From assembly GCA_910587505.1 (NCBI GenBank), contig CAJULD010000018.1, positions 1-59,740 on the forward strand: DNA of 59,740 nucleotides. Direction: 5' to 3'. The notes under the pieces were generated by a model, which saw only the letters and a list, made by a program, of their open reading frames with translations, was not told the origin of the DNA and ran no database searches. This document shows positions 25,206 through 33,332 of this stretch, piece by piece. This stretch comes from an uncultured Oscillospiraceae bacterium. Lineage in GTDB: Bacteria > Bacillota > Clostridia > Oscillospirales > Oscillospiraceae. The first letter of the stretch is position 1; each line of letters opens with the position of its first letter. Position numbers and translations under genes: made by a program.

Positions 25206-25910
25206 TCATCTTCTTTCCTGTAAAATCTTTCGTAAACCGTCCATAGACGAAATCGTATACCTCTGTCCCCAGTCCGGCCGCCGTCCCGCCCGGTCGATCA
25301 GCACGGACGCCGCCCCCACGCCGTTGGCGCAGAGCACGTCCTTTTCCTCGTCTCCCACGAACACCAGCTCCCGGACGTCCGTGTGGAACCGCTCCGCGAT
25401 ATACCGCAGTCCCCGGCCGTCCGGCTTCCGCCAGCCGGTGTCCCGGCTGGTCAGAGGCAGGTCGATATATGCCGCAATCTCCCGAAGGTCCGCCAGGGCC
25501 GTCTCATTGTCCTCGCCGTAGGCCACGTCCGACAGCGTGGCCGTCCGGACTCCGTCCCGCTTCAGCGCCGCCAGCGTCTCCGGCACCTCCGGAAAGGGGC
25601 GGGGGTCGTTCTGCCTGAAGAAGGCGAAGAATTCCCGTTTCACCGCTTTCACCGGCCCCTCCGGGCGCTGCCAGACGTCCAGAATCTCCTGAAAGATATC
25701 GTCCGCGCGGACCTCCCGCGCGCGGGGATGCAGGCGGGTGTTATAGCGCTGAAGCACTGCCGCGGCGCCGGAAAAATCCGCCTCCGACAGCCCCAGGTCG
25801 CAGGCCCGGTCCGCCCGCTCCAGGGCGGGGCGGTACAGCGAGGCCCAGCTGAGGGGATTCCCATACCGGATCAGCGTCTCGCCGATATCAAACACTGCTG
25901 CCGCCGTCAT
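25206..25910 (-). CDS. HAD-superfamily hydrolase with an atypical DxG motif
   Basis: A 234-residue HAD phosphatase fold. Motif I reads FDIGET (Asp8, Gly10), where most phosphatases have DxDxT. Motif III is near RKPDGRGL and the last motif is VFVGDEEKDV. The cap appears helical (C1). Loss of the second Asp, the usual general acid, suggests weak or non-classical activity, though variants with DxGxT exist. The ATG at 25910 has GAGGAG seven nt upstream. It is inserted between yqfD and phoH, which are normally adjacent. Confidence 0.82.
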   Translation of the reverse strand: MTAAAVFDIGETLIRYGNPLSWASLYRPALERADRACDLGLSEADFSGAAAVLQRYNTRLHPRAREVRADDIFQEILDVWQRPEGPVKAVKREFFAFFRQNDPRPFPEVPETLAALKRDGVRTATLSDVAYGEDNETALADLREIAAYIDLPLTSRDTGWRKPDGRGLRYIAERFHTDVRELVFVGDEEKDVLCANGVGAASVLIDRAGRRPDWGQRYTISSMDGLRKILQERR

Positions 25911-25927
25911 ATTCTTCTCCTCTGCTC

Positions 25928-27112
25928 TCAGTCTCCGGGAATTTCCACCAGCCGCCCGATCTGCTCCTGGCATTCCGCCGACAGCGTCACCACCAGGCAG
26001 CCGTCCTCCTCTGCGGCGGTGACTTCCCGGCTGAGGATCTCTCCATCGTCCAGATAGCCCGCCAGCCGCTCGTCCAGCGTCTTTTCCCCCAGGACCAGAG
26101 CCTCCTCCCGGCTCCGCTCCCGTTCCGTCACCTCGTAGAAGCGAAGCCGCTCCGTCTCCACGGTCACCGGCAGCGCCACGCCGCCGGGCAGCTCCCATTC
26201 ATCCCAAACACTTATTTTATCACAAGTATCCCCCAAAATGCTACTGCTAAAATAGAGATTCCATCGTTTTTTTCCGATCAGAAGGGCCCGCCGGGTTTTT
26301 TCCCTCCCGGTATAGGTCTTTTCCTGTACCGTCAGGGGCACCCTGCATTGCAGGCGATACCAGGTCCGCCCGTAGACCTTCCCCATCCCCCGCAGATAGC
26401 GGACCCCGGACACGTCGTCCTGCACCACGCCGGAGATCAGCAGCTGCCCGGCCTTCACCGTGGTTCCCGGCAGCGCCATCTTTTCCCCGTCCCAGGGCTG
26501 TATGGCGGTAATCAGCGCGTCCTTGGCGGCCACGGTGTTTCCCGGTTCCCGCTTGCTGACGATCTCCGGCGGGGGAACCCGCTCCCGTACCTGTACGTAG
26601 GCCCGGCAGCCCCGCACGTTGACGGCGATATAGCTCAGCTCCGGGATTTCCAGCAGGATATGGTTGCGCAGCTCCGTGGAATCCACATGGAGGCCGCAGG
26701 TCCCGAAGCGGACGCCGTGCCTGTCCAGCGCCCGCAGAATTTCCTGCCGTGACACGTCTCTGTTTCCCTCGATCTCAAAATCCCAGATGAAGAAGGACCC
26801 CCAGAATATCAGCGCCGTACAGATTCCCAGCGTGACCCACAGTCCATACCGCCGCCGGATACGTCCCAGAAAGAAGGGCGTGCCCTTCCAGTTCACGGCG
26901 GACATGTCGCAGTCGATCCGGCGGGAAAGCCGCCGCAGCCGCTTCCAGTCCCGCCGGGTCATGGTGAAGGTGAATTCCACCGGCGAGGCCCAGTTCAGAT
27001 CCCAGAAGACGATGCCGTACTCCGCGCACAGATTCAGCACCCGCTCCGGAAAGCCGCTTTCCACCCTGCCGGTAACCTCGCCTCTGACCAGATTAACCAG
27101 ATGCTTCAGCAT
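25928..27112 (-). CDS. yqfD: Sporulation protein YqfD
   Basis: A 394-residue protein of the YqfD/SpoIV-associated family. A soluble N-terminal domain (about 1-90) is followed by one membrane helix (LWVTLGICTALIFWGSFFIW, about 91-110). An extracellular, FtsQ/POTRA-like beta domain comes next, starting FEIEGNRDVSRQEIL. The family is expressed in the mother cell during sporulation. It follows yqfC with a 1-nt gap, the conserved pair. Confidence 0.93.
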   Translation of the reverse strand: MLKHLVNLVRGEVTGRVESGFPERVLNLCAEYGIVFWDLNWASPVEFTFTMTRRDWKRLRRLSRRIDCDMSAVNWKGTPFFLGRIRRRYGLWVTLGICTALIFWGSFFIWDFEIEGNRDVSRQEILRALDRHGVRFGTCGLHVDSTELRNHILLEIPELSYIAVNVRGCRAYVQVRERVPPPEIVSKREPGNTVAAKDALITAIQPWDGEKMALPGTTVKAGQLLISGVVQDDVSGVRYLRGMGKVYGRTWYRLQCRVPLTVQEKTYTGREKTRRALLIGKKRWNLYFSSSILGDTCDKISVWDEWELPGGVALPVTVETERLRFYEVTERERSREEALVLGEKTLDERLAGYLDDGEILSREVTAAEEDGCLVVTLSAECQEQIGRLVEIPGD

Positions 27113-27113
27113 G

Positions 27114-27392
27114 TCATTTCACCCACTCTACCCTGCTGATCCGTCCCCTGATCCGCAGCTGGTCGCCGGTCATGCTCATCAGCTCCAGCTGCTCCCCGAA
27201 GACCCGGACAATGCATTTTTCCCCGTTGATGTCGATTTCCTCCCCGCTGTAGGAGAGAATCCCCCGGTGGCGCTCCATGTAGAAATGGGAGTCGCCCACC
27301 ACCTCGATATGGGGCAGGCCCGCCACCAGGTCGGGCGGCAGATCAAACAGCTCCGCCGCGCCGTCCAGAAAATCCTTTTTGAACAGTTCCAT
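27114..27392 (-). CDS. yqfC: Sporulation protein YqfC (YabP/YqfC family)
   Basis: A 92-residue beta-rich protein of the YabP/YqfC family, needed for or associated with spore formation. The core reads PHIEVVGDSHFYMERHRGIL and then SYSGEEIDIN. The ATG at 27392 has GGGAGG 6 nt upstream and is preferred to an in-frame ATG at 27425. It is the first gene of the long minus-strand cluster. A mother-cell sigma factor promoter is expected upstream, but I could not identify one confidently. Confidence 0.9.
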   Translation of the reverse strand: MELFKKDFLDGAAELFDLPPDLVAGLPHIEVVGDSHFYMERHRGILSYSGEEIDINGEKCIVRVFGEQLELMSMTGDQLRIRGRISRVEWVK

Positions 27393-27463
27393 GCTTTTCC
27401 TCCCGCATATCTCCCTCGTCTTCACATAACTTTATGCACAGGAAAAAAATTTTAGAAACCCTC

Positions 27464-27492
27464 TTGACAAACCGGCGCAAATGTATTATTGT
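27464..27492 (+). promoter_or_regulatory. Promoter of the GntR-ABC operon
   Basis: Perfect TTGACA, 17-nt spacer, TATTGT. The -10 element lies inside the left arm of the dyad at 27483-27516, so a bound repressor would block polymerase. Confidence 0.8.
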
Positions 27493-27516
27493 ATTAATCG
27501 TCTAGTACAATAATAC
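27483..27516 (+). promoter_or_regulatory. Palindromic operator of the GntR (YtrA-type) regulator
   Basis: A perfect 11-bp inverted repeat, GTATTATTGTA and TACAATAATAC, separated by 12 nt. It overlaps the -10 element and the transcription start. The TGTA...TACA core fits GntR/YtrA-type operators, so autorepression by the product of 27559 is likely. Confidence 0.75.
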
Positions 27517-27558
27517 GCGCTGTGAACCAGCCGCGCACGCTTTGGGAAGGAGGACGAA

Positions 27559-27924
27559 ATGGATTGGCAATTTACGGAGGACCGGCCGATCTGGCAGCAG
27601 CTCACCGAACAGCTGACCCTTAAAATTCTGAAGGGGGAGTATCCGCCGGGAGGGAGGCTTCCCGGCGTTCGGGAGCTGGCGGCCCAGGCGGGGGTCAACC
27701 CCAACACCATGCAGCGGGCCATGGCCCAGCTGGAATCCGACGGGCTGGCCGTGGGCAGCCGCACAGCGGGGCGCACCGTCACCTGCGACACCGCCGTCAT
27801 CGAGGCGGCCGCCAGAGGGCGGGCGAAGACCGCGGTGGAGGAATGCCTGCGGATACTGGAGGAGCTGGGCTACGGCCCGGACAGGGCGCTTGTGTTTGTA
27901 AAGGAGGAATTGCACCATGAATGA
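27559..27924 (+). CDS. GntR-family regulator, YtrA subfamily
   Basis: A 121-residue regulator. The winged helix (about residues 10-75) contains the GntR signature LPGVRELAAQAGVNPNTMQR. A short C-terminal helical tail of about 45 residues is typical of the YtrA subfamily rather than the large FadR/HutC effector domains. It overlaps the ABC ATPase gene by 8 nt. YtrA-type regulators repress adjacent ABC operons and are often released by cell-envelope stress. A good AAGGAGG site precedes the ATG. Confidence 0.92.
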   Translation: MDWQFTEDRPIWQQLTEQLTLKILKGEYPPGGRLPGVRELAAQAGVNPNTMQRAMAQLESDGLAVGSRTAGRTVTCDTAVIEAAARGRAKTAVEECLRILEELGYGPDRALVFVKEELHHE

Positions 27925-28642
27925 AACGCTGGTTTCCTGCACCGCACTGACCAAGCGGTACGGGAGCAAAACCGCCCTGAGGGGCGTGAACCTGGAGCTG
28001 GGCCGGGGCCGAATCGTGGGTCTGCTGGGCCCTAACGGCAGCGGCAAGACCACCCTCATCAAGATTCTGGTGGGTCTGCTCCAGCCCACGGAGGGGGCCG
28101 TGCTGGTAGACGGGCAGAGCGTGGGGCCCTGCACCAAGGCCGCCGTCAGCTATCTGCCCGACCGGATGTACTTTGCCGACTGGATGAAGGCCACGGACCT
28201 CTTCGATCTGTTCGCCGACTTCTACAGGGACTTCGACCGCACCCGCGCCATGAGCATGTGCGCCAGTCTGGGGGTCACTCCCAGCGACCGGCTCAAGAGC
28301 ATGTCCAAGGGCACCAAGGAGAAGGTCCAGCTGGTGCTGGTCATGGCCCGGAAGGCCCAGCTCTACCTGCTGGATGAGCCCATCGCCGGGGTGGACCCCG
28401 CCGCCCGGGACTTCATCCTGAACACCATTCTCACCAACTACAACGAGGAGGGCACGGTGCTCATCTCCACCCACCTCATCAGCGACATCGAGAAGGTGCT
28501 GGACGAGGCCATCTTCCTCAAGGAGGGGGCAATCACCCTTCACGACACGGTGGACAACATCCGGGAGCGGGAGGGCAAGAGCGTGGATGCTCTGTTCCGG
28601 GAGATCTTCCGGGCCCACAATATGGAAGGAGGCGCATTCTGA
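27917..28642 (+). CDS. ABC transporter ATP-binding protein
   Basis: A 241-residue ATPase. Walker A is GPNGSGKT (38-45) and Walker B is LYLLDEP. The signature motif is unusual, MSKGTKEKVQL instead of LSGGQ, as is common in YtrB/BcrA-like exporters. It partners the following permease. With the GntR gene it makes a three-gene operon of the Ytr/Ecs export type, likely for peptides or envelope-active compounds. Confidence 0.9.
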   Translation: MNETLVSCTALTKRYGSKTALRGVNLELGRGRIVGLLGPNGSGKTTLIKILVGLLQPTEGAVLVDGQSVGPCTKAAVSYLPDRMYFADWMKATDLFDLFADFYRDFDRTRAMSMCASLGVTPSDRLKSMSKGTKEKVQLVLVMARKAQLYLLDEPIAGVDPAARDFILNTILTNYNEEGTVLISTHLISDIEKVLDEAIFLKEGAITLHDTVDNIREREGKSVDALFREIFRAHNMEGGAF

Positions 28643-29445
28643 TGTTCGGTAAGCTTTTGAAATACGATTTCCGGTCCATGTTCAAGCAGTTCGCCTTCAT
28701 CTGGCCCGCCGCCCTGGCGCTGGCTCTGGTGAACCACTTCACCATGAGCGCCATGACCACCGTCAGCGGCGACGGCATCGTCGGGACCAGTACGGTGGGC
28801 ACTACCACCGCCGGCGTTTCCATGCTGGTCTACGTGGCCATCCTCATGGCCATGTTCATCACCGCCCTGGTGTTCACCATCCAGCGGTTCTACAAGGGCC
28901 TGCTGGGGGACGAGGGGTATCTGATGCACACCCTGCCGGTGCGCCCCTGGCAGCTCATCGGCTCCAAGCTGCTGTGCGCCGTGGTGACCACCTTCCTGAG
29001 CGTCATCGTGGCGGTGGTGTCCGTCTTCATCATCATGCCCTGGAGCCGGGAGGACTTGCGGGTGCTGTTCGAGGGCTTCCGGTATCTGTTTGCCCATTGG
29101 GACTCCCAAGCCTCCAACGTGGTTATCGCTATCCTGGAGACCATCCTGCTCATGCTGATGTCCTTCGCCACGGGCTTCCTCCAGCTGTATCTGGCCATGA
29201 GCCTGGGCCATCTGTTCAACAAGAGCCGGGTGGCGCTCAGCGTCGTCGCCTTCATCGCCATCAACGCCGTCATGACCACGCTGCTGAGCGTCCTGCCGGA
29301 CATCAGCCTCCATATCGCTCCCGGCCACAGCATGAGTGCTTACCATCAGGCCGTCTGGCTTGCCATTGCCACAGAGCTGGTGATTTCCGCCGTGTACTTC
29401 GCGGGTACGGAATTTATCCTGCGGAAAAAGCTGAATCTGGAGTAA
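28642..29445 (+). CDS. ABC transporter permease (ABC-2 type)
   Basis: A 267-residue membrane protein with about six hydrophobic segments. It opens MFGKLLKYDFRSMFKQFAFI and contains the GYLMHTLPVRPWQLIGSKLL segment typical of YtrC/YtrD-like permeases. The start overlaps the ATPase stop (TGATG). A hairpin terminator follows 6 nt after the stop. Confidence 0.85.
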   Translation: MFGKLLKYDFRSMFKQFAFIWPAALALALVNHFTMSAMTTVSGDGIVGTSTVGTTTAGVSMLVYVAILMAMFITALVFTIQRFYKGLLGDEGYLMHTLPVRPWQLIGSKLLCAVVTTFLSVIVAVVSVFIIMPWSREDLRVLFEGFRYLFAHWDSQASNVVIAILETILLMLMSFATGFLQLYLAMSLGHLFNKSRVALSVVAFIAINAVMTTLLSVLPDISLHIAPGHSMSAYHQAVWLAIATELVISAVYFAGTEFILRKKLNLE

Positions 29446-29451
29446 GAAGCT

Positions 29452-29488
29452 GGAGGCCGCGCTTTCGCGCGGCCTCCCTGCTGTTTTT
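29452..29488 (+). terminator. Terminator of the GntR-ABC operon
   Basis: Perfect 11-bp stem GGAGGCCGCGC / GCGCGGCCTCC with TTTC loop, followed by CTGCTGTTTTT. Confidence 0.75.
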
Positions 29489-29534
29489 ATCTTTTCCTCT
29501 GTTCCGGGGCCTCCGCCCCGGTGCAAAAACCATC

Positions 29535-29563
29535 TTGTCATCTGCGCCCTTACGGTATATAAT
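29535..29563 (+). promoter_or_regulatory. Promoter of the lipid-kinase gene
   Basis: TTGTCA, 17-nt spacer, perfect TATAAT; predicted start near 29570 and GAGGTAA before the ATG at 29605. Confidence 0.7.
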
Positions 29564-29604
29564 AGAGAAAAATCCACCTGACAGATGCGAGGTAACGTAT
29601 AGCT

Positions 29605-30489
29605 ATGGCAAAGACCCTTTTGCTCATTGTGAACCCGCGGGCGGGGCGCACCCGCTCCATGGCCCCCATGTTTGACGCAGTGGCCCATTTTTGCGAGGCG
29701 GGCTACCTGGTATCGGTCCGCCGCACAGCCTACCCCGGCCACGCCGCCGAGATCGTGGAGGAGGAGGGGAGACATTTTGACCGTATCGTCTGCTGCGGCG
29801 GCGACGGCACCCTCAACGAAGCGGTTCGGGGGGCGATGACGCTGGACTCGCCGCCGCCTCTGGGCTATATCCCCGGCGGCAGTACCAATGATTTTGCCGC
29901 CAGTCTGTCCCTGTCCTCCGACCCCGTGCAGGCGGCGGAGCGCATTACCGCCAGCGGCGGGAAAACGCTGGACGTGGGGACCTTCAACGGCCGTCCCTTT
30001 GTCTATGTGGCCTCCTTCGGCGCGTTCACCAGAGCCTCCTATGCCGCGCCCCAGTCCATCAAGAACGATCTGGGACATCTGGCCTATATTCTGGAGGGGG
30101 TCCGGGACCTGTCTACCCTGCGGCCCTATCCGGCTACGGTGACCACGGAGGAGGAAATCTTCGACGGGGAATTCCTTTTCGGCGCGGTCACCAACGCCAC
30201 CAGCGTGGGCGGGCTGATGAAGCTGCAGAAGGAGCAGGTGGTGCTGGACGACGGTCTTTTCGAGCTGCTGCTCATTCCCAATCCCACCAGCGCGCTGGAG
30301 CTCCAGGAGCTGATCCGTGCGCTGGTTTTGCAGGACTTTACCGGCGGCGGCGTGGTCTTCCGCCACGTCCCGGCGGTGACGGTGGAAACGCCGGAGGGCT
30401 TCCCCTGGACGCTGGACGGCGAGTACGGCTCCGGCGCGGAGAAGGTGGAGATCCGGAACCTGCCCCGGCGTCTTGAATTTCTGCTATGA
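29605..30489 (+). CDS. Diacylglycerol/lipid kinase (DagK/YegS/BmrU family)
   Basis: A 294-residue lipid kinase with the nucleotide site NPRAGR near the N-terminus and the catalytic GGDGTLNE at about 65-72. A PGGSTNDFA loop follows, then a beta-sandwich C-terminal domain. Family members phosphorylate diacylglycerol, recycling it to phosphatidic acid for membrane lipid and teichoic-acid turnover. Bacillus-type dgkA is missing from the era cluster here, so this gene may carry part of the lipid-kinase role. It is monocistronic. Confidence 0.9.
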   Translation: MAKTLLLIVNPRAGRTRSMAPMFDAVAHFCEAGYLVSVRRTAYPGHAAEIVEEEGRHFDRIVCCGGDGTLNEAVRGAMTLDSPPPLGYIPGGSTNDFAASLSLSSDPVQAAERITASGGKTLDVGTFNGRPFVYVASFGAFTRASYAAPQSIKNDLGHLAYILEGVRDLSTLRPYPATVTTEEEIFDGEFLFGAVTNATSVGGLMKLQKEQVVLDDGLFELLLIPNPTSALELQELIRALVLQDFTGGGVVFRHVPAVTVETPEGFPWTLDGEYGSGAEKVEIRNLPRRLEFLL

Positions 30490-30554
30490 CTTTTTCCTGA
30501 AAGAGGACGCATCCAAAAAGAACTTCTGCCGCAGGCTTCGCCTGTCTGAAGCGC

Positions 30555-30582
30555 AGGGGCCGCTCCTTTCGGAGCGGCCCCT
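30555..30582. terminator. Hairpin between lipid kinase and convergent gene
   Basis: A perfect 12-bp stem (AGGGGCCGCTCC / GGAGCGGCCCCT, TTTC loop) followed by CTTTC on the plus strand. Confidence 0.65.
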
Positions 30583-30585
30583 CTT

Positions 30586-31656
30586 TCACTCATCCGGTTC
30601 AAACTCACATTGCGGATCGTTGGTGATCGTAATCTCCCGGACGCGGCCCAGACTGTCCGTTTCCAGCAGGCAGAGGAAGGCGAAGCCCTCCCCGTTCCCC
30701 AGAAGCAGGCAGCCCTTTCCCCGCATTCCCCCGCCGGTCAGCCTTCCGCGGCGGCAGACCGTAAGCGCCGCCTCCGCCAGCTCCTCCCGGACCACCGCCA
30801 GCAGAGACAGGGCGTTCTCCGGCCCCTCCTGCCGGTTCTCCAGGAAGGTGCAGGCACAATCGCTGCGCAGCAGCGGCCGCAGCCGCTGGACGCCGCCGTC
30901 CCGGAAAAAGGCCCGCAGCACCGCCAGGTCGTTTTCCTCGCCGAACACGATACCGCCCGCGTACTCGCCTACCGCGCAGTCCCCGGACAGCACGCACAGG
31001 GAGGAAACCACCGCCCCCGGCTTCACCCGGTCCCGCTGCTCCTCCGCCACCAGCTCCAGCGGGTGGCACAGCTCCACGTCGCCCATCTGCGTGGAGACGG
31101 TCACACTGACAAATTTTGTCAGCGGCTCCATGCCCAGATAGGTTTCGCCCACCCTGGCGTCCTTCACCACGCCCTGAAGGAGTACCGTATCCTCCTGGGC
31201 CTCCACCACGCCGCTGCTCTCCCCTCCGTCATAGGAGATTCGCAGGGGGAAGCCCGCCATGCCCAGACGCAGCGCGTCTCCCTCCCGGAGGTCCGGCAGC
31301 ACGTCCGCGCATACCAGGTCTACCACGGCCAGACCGCCGCAGCCCTCCCGGCGCACCAGTACCCGACGGCTGAGCGGCCCGGTATCCTTGCCGGACACGT
31401 CCTTCACCATCCGGCAGCTCCACTGACACCCGGTCCGGGCGTGGGTGTCCATGCCCAGCAGCTCTTCCTCCCCGCTCTCCGGGTCCAGACGGGTACGGAC
31501 GACCGCCGATGCGTCTCCGATCCAGTAACAGTAATAATCTCCGCCGTAACCGGGGACCCGCCGCCCCTCCGCCATGGCCAGACCGGCCAGGCGGAACGCG
31601 TCCTCCGGTCTGGCGGCCAGCTCCGTCAGTCCAAAGCTGTCCAACCGCGCCGCCAT
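30586..31656 (-). CDS. Unrecognised 356-residue soluble protein
   Basis: Starts MAARLDSFGLTELAARPEDA and stays soluble and mixed alpha/beta with no signal peptide. Two notable segments are GGDYYCYWIGDASAVVRTRL (about 57-76) and a Cys-containing stretch HARTGCQWSC. I cannot name a domain. The internal start 4 nt after the Dabb stop is chosen because the longer frame only shadows that gene. It is translationally coupled to the Dabb gene. The convergent hairpin at 30555-30582 ends it. Confidence 0.72.
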   Translation of the reverse strand: MAARLDSFGLTELAARPEDAFRLAGLAMAEGRRVPGYGGDYYCYWIGDASAVVRTRLDPESGEEELLGMDTHARTGCQWSCRMVKDVSGKDTGPLSRRVLVRREGCGGLAVVDLVCADVLPDLREGDALRLGMAGFPLRISYDGGESSGVVEAQEDTVLLQGVVKDARVGETYLGMEPLTKFVSVTVSTQMGDVELCHPLELVAEEQRDRVKPGAVVSSLCVLSGDCAVGEYAGGIVFGEENDLAVLRAFFRDGGVQRLRPLLRSDCACTFLENRQEGPENALSLLAVVREELAEAALTVCRRGRLTGGGMRGKGCLLLGNGEGFAFLCLLETDSLGRVREITITNDPQCEFEPDE

Positions 31657-31660
31657 GGGG

Positions 31661-31942
31661 CTATACCTCGTAGTCCACGGCCACCCGGTCGGTGCGGATC
31701 GCCCTGCACAGCGCCGACACCGCCTGGTGGCGTGGATCGTTCTTGTAGGCCTCCAGATCCTCCGGGGAGTCAAACAGGGAGATCAGCGCCGCATCGTAGC
31801 CGCCGGGGATACAGTTGACCCCCACCTCCTGCTCCCTGATCTGGGGAATTACGCCGTACAGGCCCCGCAGTCCGTCCAGAAAGGCGTGCATTTCCGTTTC
31901 CGTGCCGGGCCTGAATTTCCACATGACAATATGCTTAATCAC
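31661..31942 (-). CDS. Dabb-family (stress-responsive A/B barrel) protein
   Basis: A 93-residue ferredoxin-like dimeric alpha/beta barrel protein. It opens IKHIVMWKFRPGT and contains the family's DAALISLFDSPEDLEAY and HPRHQ-like NDPRHQAVS segments. Dabb proteins often bind or process small aromatic or polyketide molecules, but many are unassigned. The start is GTG with GGAG 9-10 nt upstream. It is co-transcribed with the unknown gene downstream. Confidence 0.88.
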   Translation of the reverse strand: MIKHIVMWKFRPGTETEMHAFLDGLRGLYGVIPQIREQEVGVNCIPGGYDAALISLFDSPEDLEAYKNDPRHQAVSALCRAIRTDRVAVDYEV

Positions 31943-31969
31943 AGTCTGCCGCTCCTTTTTCGTTCAAAT

Positions 31970-33019
31970 TCACGAGTCTCCCCCGCCAAAGCTCATGTTG
32001 GCGAAGATGCGCTCCATCCGCCGGTTCGGAAAGCGCCGGTCCACCATCTCCCAGAAAGCGCCCGGGGCCGGGGTTCCCTCCAGGCGCGCCGCCCAGCGGC
32101 CTACGGCTACGCAGGAGACAATGATGTTGAAGATCATGAAGACCGTCAGCGCCCAGGTCAGCGGGCGGCCCGCTTTGTTGGGAATCTTCAGGATCCACTT
32201 GGCCATCCGGGGATAGAGGTCCTTGATCCACACGATACCCAGTATGCCCCAGAAAACGGAATAGGTGAAGCAAATTCGTCCGTTGAGGTTCAGCGGCAGG
32301 TTGCTGTAGTCCCAGGACCGGGAGCCCAGCAGGACCTCCTGCCCCCAGGAGCAGACATACTCCAGCACGCTGCCCACGAGGAAGCCGCCGCAGAAGGACC
32401 ACAGCCGTCCCCGGTTCCGGTATTTATACAAAAACAGGGTCAGACACACCGCTCCTGCGCCGTAGAGCAGGTTGAAGGGCCCGTAAACCAGTCCCCGGCG
32501 GCTTTCGATGATCCCATACCGGGCGAACGCCCACATCATTTCCACCACCACGCCGGCGAAGCTGCCCACGATGCACACCAGCAGGATCTTGTAAATATTC
32601 AGCCCCTGGGCGAAGTGGTTCAGTCTCTTTTCCGCCAGATCGATGGCGGCGTTGGCGGGAGGATTGGGCGCGTACCACTTCCGGTTCCGGCTCTTGCGCA
32701 GGTCCCGGAGCCGGGCGCCGGTCTCGTCTTCCAGCTCTACAATGGCCTGATAGGACTGGGCCAGGTCCTTTGACGCGCGATGGAGCAGGTCCAGCTCCCC
32801 CTGGACGGCGTCCAGCACGGGCCGCGCCTCCTCGCTGGGCGCGCCGTCCTGCCACCTGGGGCCCAGGGCCTCCTCCGCCAGCCGCTCGTAATAGCGCTTT
32901 TCCAGCTCGCCGCGGGTGCGCTCCACGGCCGGGTGGATCGCTCTGCACAGTCCCTCCAGTTCCCCGGCGGCGGGGATGTCCGGCGTCTTCGCCGCCGTCC
33001 GGGTCAGTTCTTTTTTCAT
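31970..33019 (-). CDS. CmpB-type putative ABC transporter permease / membrane protein (PF06541-like)
   Basis: A 349-residue protein. The N-terminal half (about 1-130) is soluble and helical. The second half has about five membrane helices with the family-like pattern GSFAGVVVEMMWAFARYG, RRGLVYGPFNLLYGAGAV and SVLEYVCSWGQEVLLGSRSW, then DYSNLPLNLNGRICF. The annotation as an ABC permease is historic and the role is unknown. GGAGGAAATTTCC precedes the ATG. It is the first gene of a three-gene minus-strand unit. Confidence 0.8.
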   Translation of the reverse strand: MKKELTRTAAKTPDIPAAGELEGLCRAIHPAVERTRGELEKRYYERLAEEALGPRWQDGAPSEEARPVLDAVQGELDLLHRASKDLAQSYQAIVELEDETGARLRDLRKSRNRKWYAPNPPANAAIDLAEKRLNHFAQGLNIYKILLVCIVGSFAGVVVEMMWAFARYGIIESRRGLVYGPFNLLYGAGAVCLTLFLYKYRNRGRLWSFCGGFLVGSVLEYVCSWGQEVLLGSRSWDYSNLPLNLNGRICFTYSVFWGILGIVWIKDLYPRMAKWILKIPNKAGRPLTWALTVFMIFNIIVSCVAVGRWAARLEGTPAPGAFWEMVDRRFPNRRMERIFANMSFGGGDS

Positions 33020-33052
33020 GGAAATTTCCTCCGTGATCCATTCCTGACAGAT

Positions 33053-33081
33053 ACTTTACCCTGTCGGGGGGCGATTGTCAA
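33053..33081 (-). promoter_or_regulatory. Promoter of the CmpB-Dabb unit
   Basis: Minus-strand TTGACA, 17-nt spacer, TAAAGT; predicted start near 33046. Confidence 0.65.
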
Positions 33082-33156
33082 CCCTCATTCACCCCCCCGG
33101 CGCGTCCGAATTTGCCATTCCCCAACTTTTCCGGCGGAGGGCTGTTAACATAATTA

Positions 33157-33186
33157 TGTGGAAAACTCTGTGGATAATGTGCAAAA
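33157..33186 (+). promoter_or_regulatory. Three consecutive DnaA-box-like 9-mers
   Basis: TGTGGAAAA (33157-33165), TGTGGATAA (33169-33177, perfect consensus) and TGTGCAAAA (33178-33186) lie in the same orientation next to AT-rich TTAACATAATTATG. They stand between the divergent promoters of the CmpB and miaB-mutS units. Confidence 0.5.
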
Positions 33187-33303
33187 CCCCGGTAGAACGG
33201 GGCCTGCGGCCGGTTCCCGGCGGTTATGCGCCGGAAAGGGGCCGTCACTTTTTCCAAAGTTGTTCCTGTTTTTGGCAAAGGAATTTTTTGGCGGAGACGC
33301 CGC

Positions 33304-33332
33304 TTGCGTTTTTCTCCGTTTACCTGTATAAT
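33304..33332 (+). promoter_or_regulatory. Promoter of miaB-mutS
   Basis: TTGCGT, 17-nt spacer, perfect TATAAT; predicted start near 33339. Confidence 0.65.

Noticed and set aside
33157..33186. Chromosomal origin of replication
   Set aside because: Only three DnaA-box-like motifs, no dnaA/dnaN/rpmH neighbours and no clear strand switch of all genes; kept as a DnaA-related site only.
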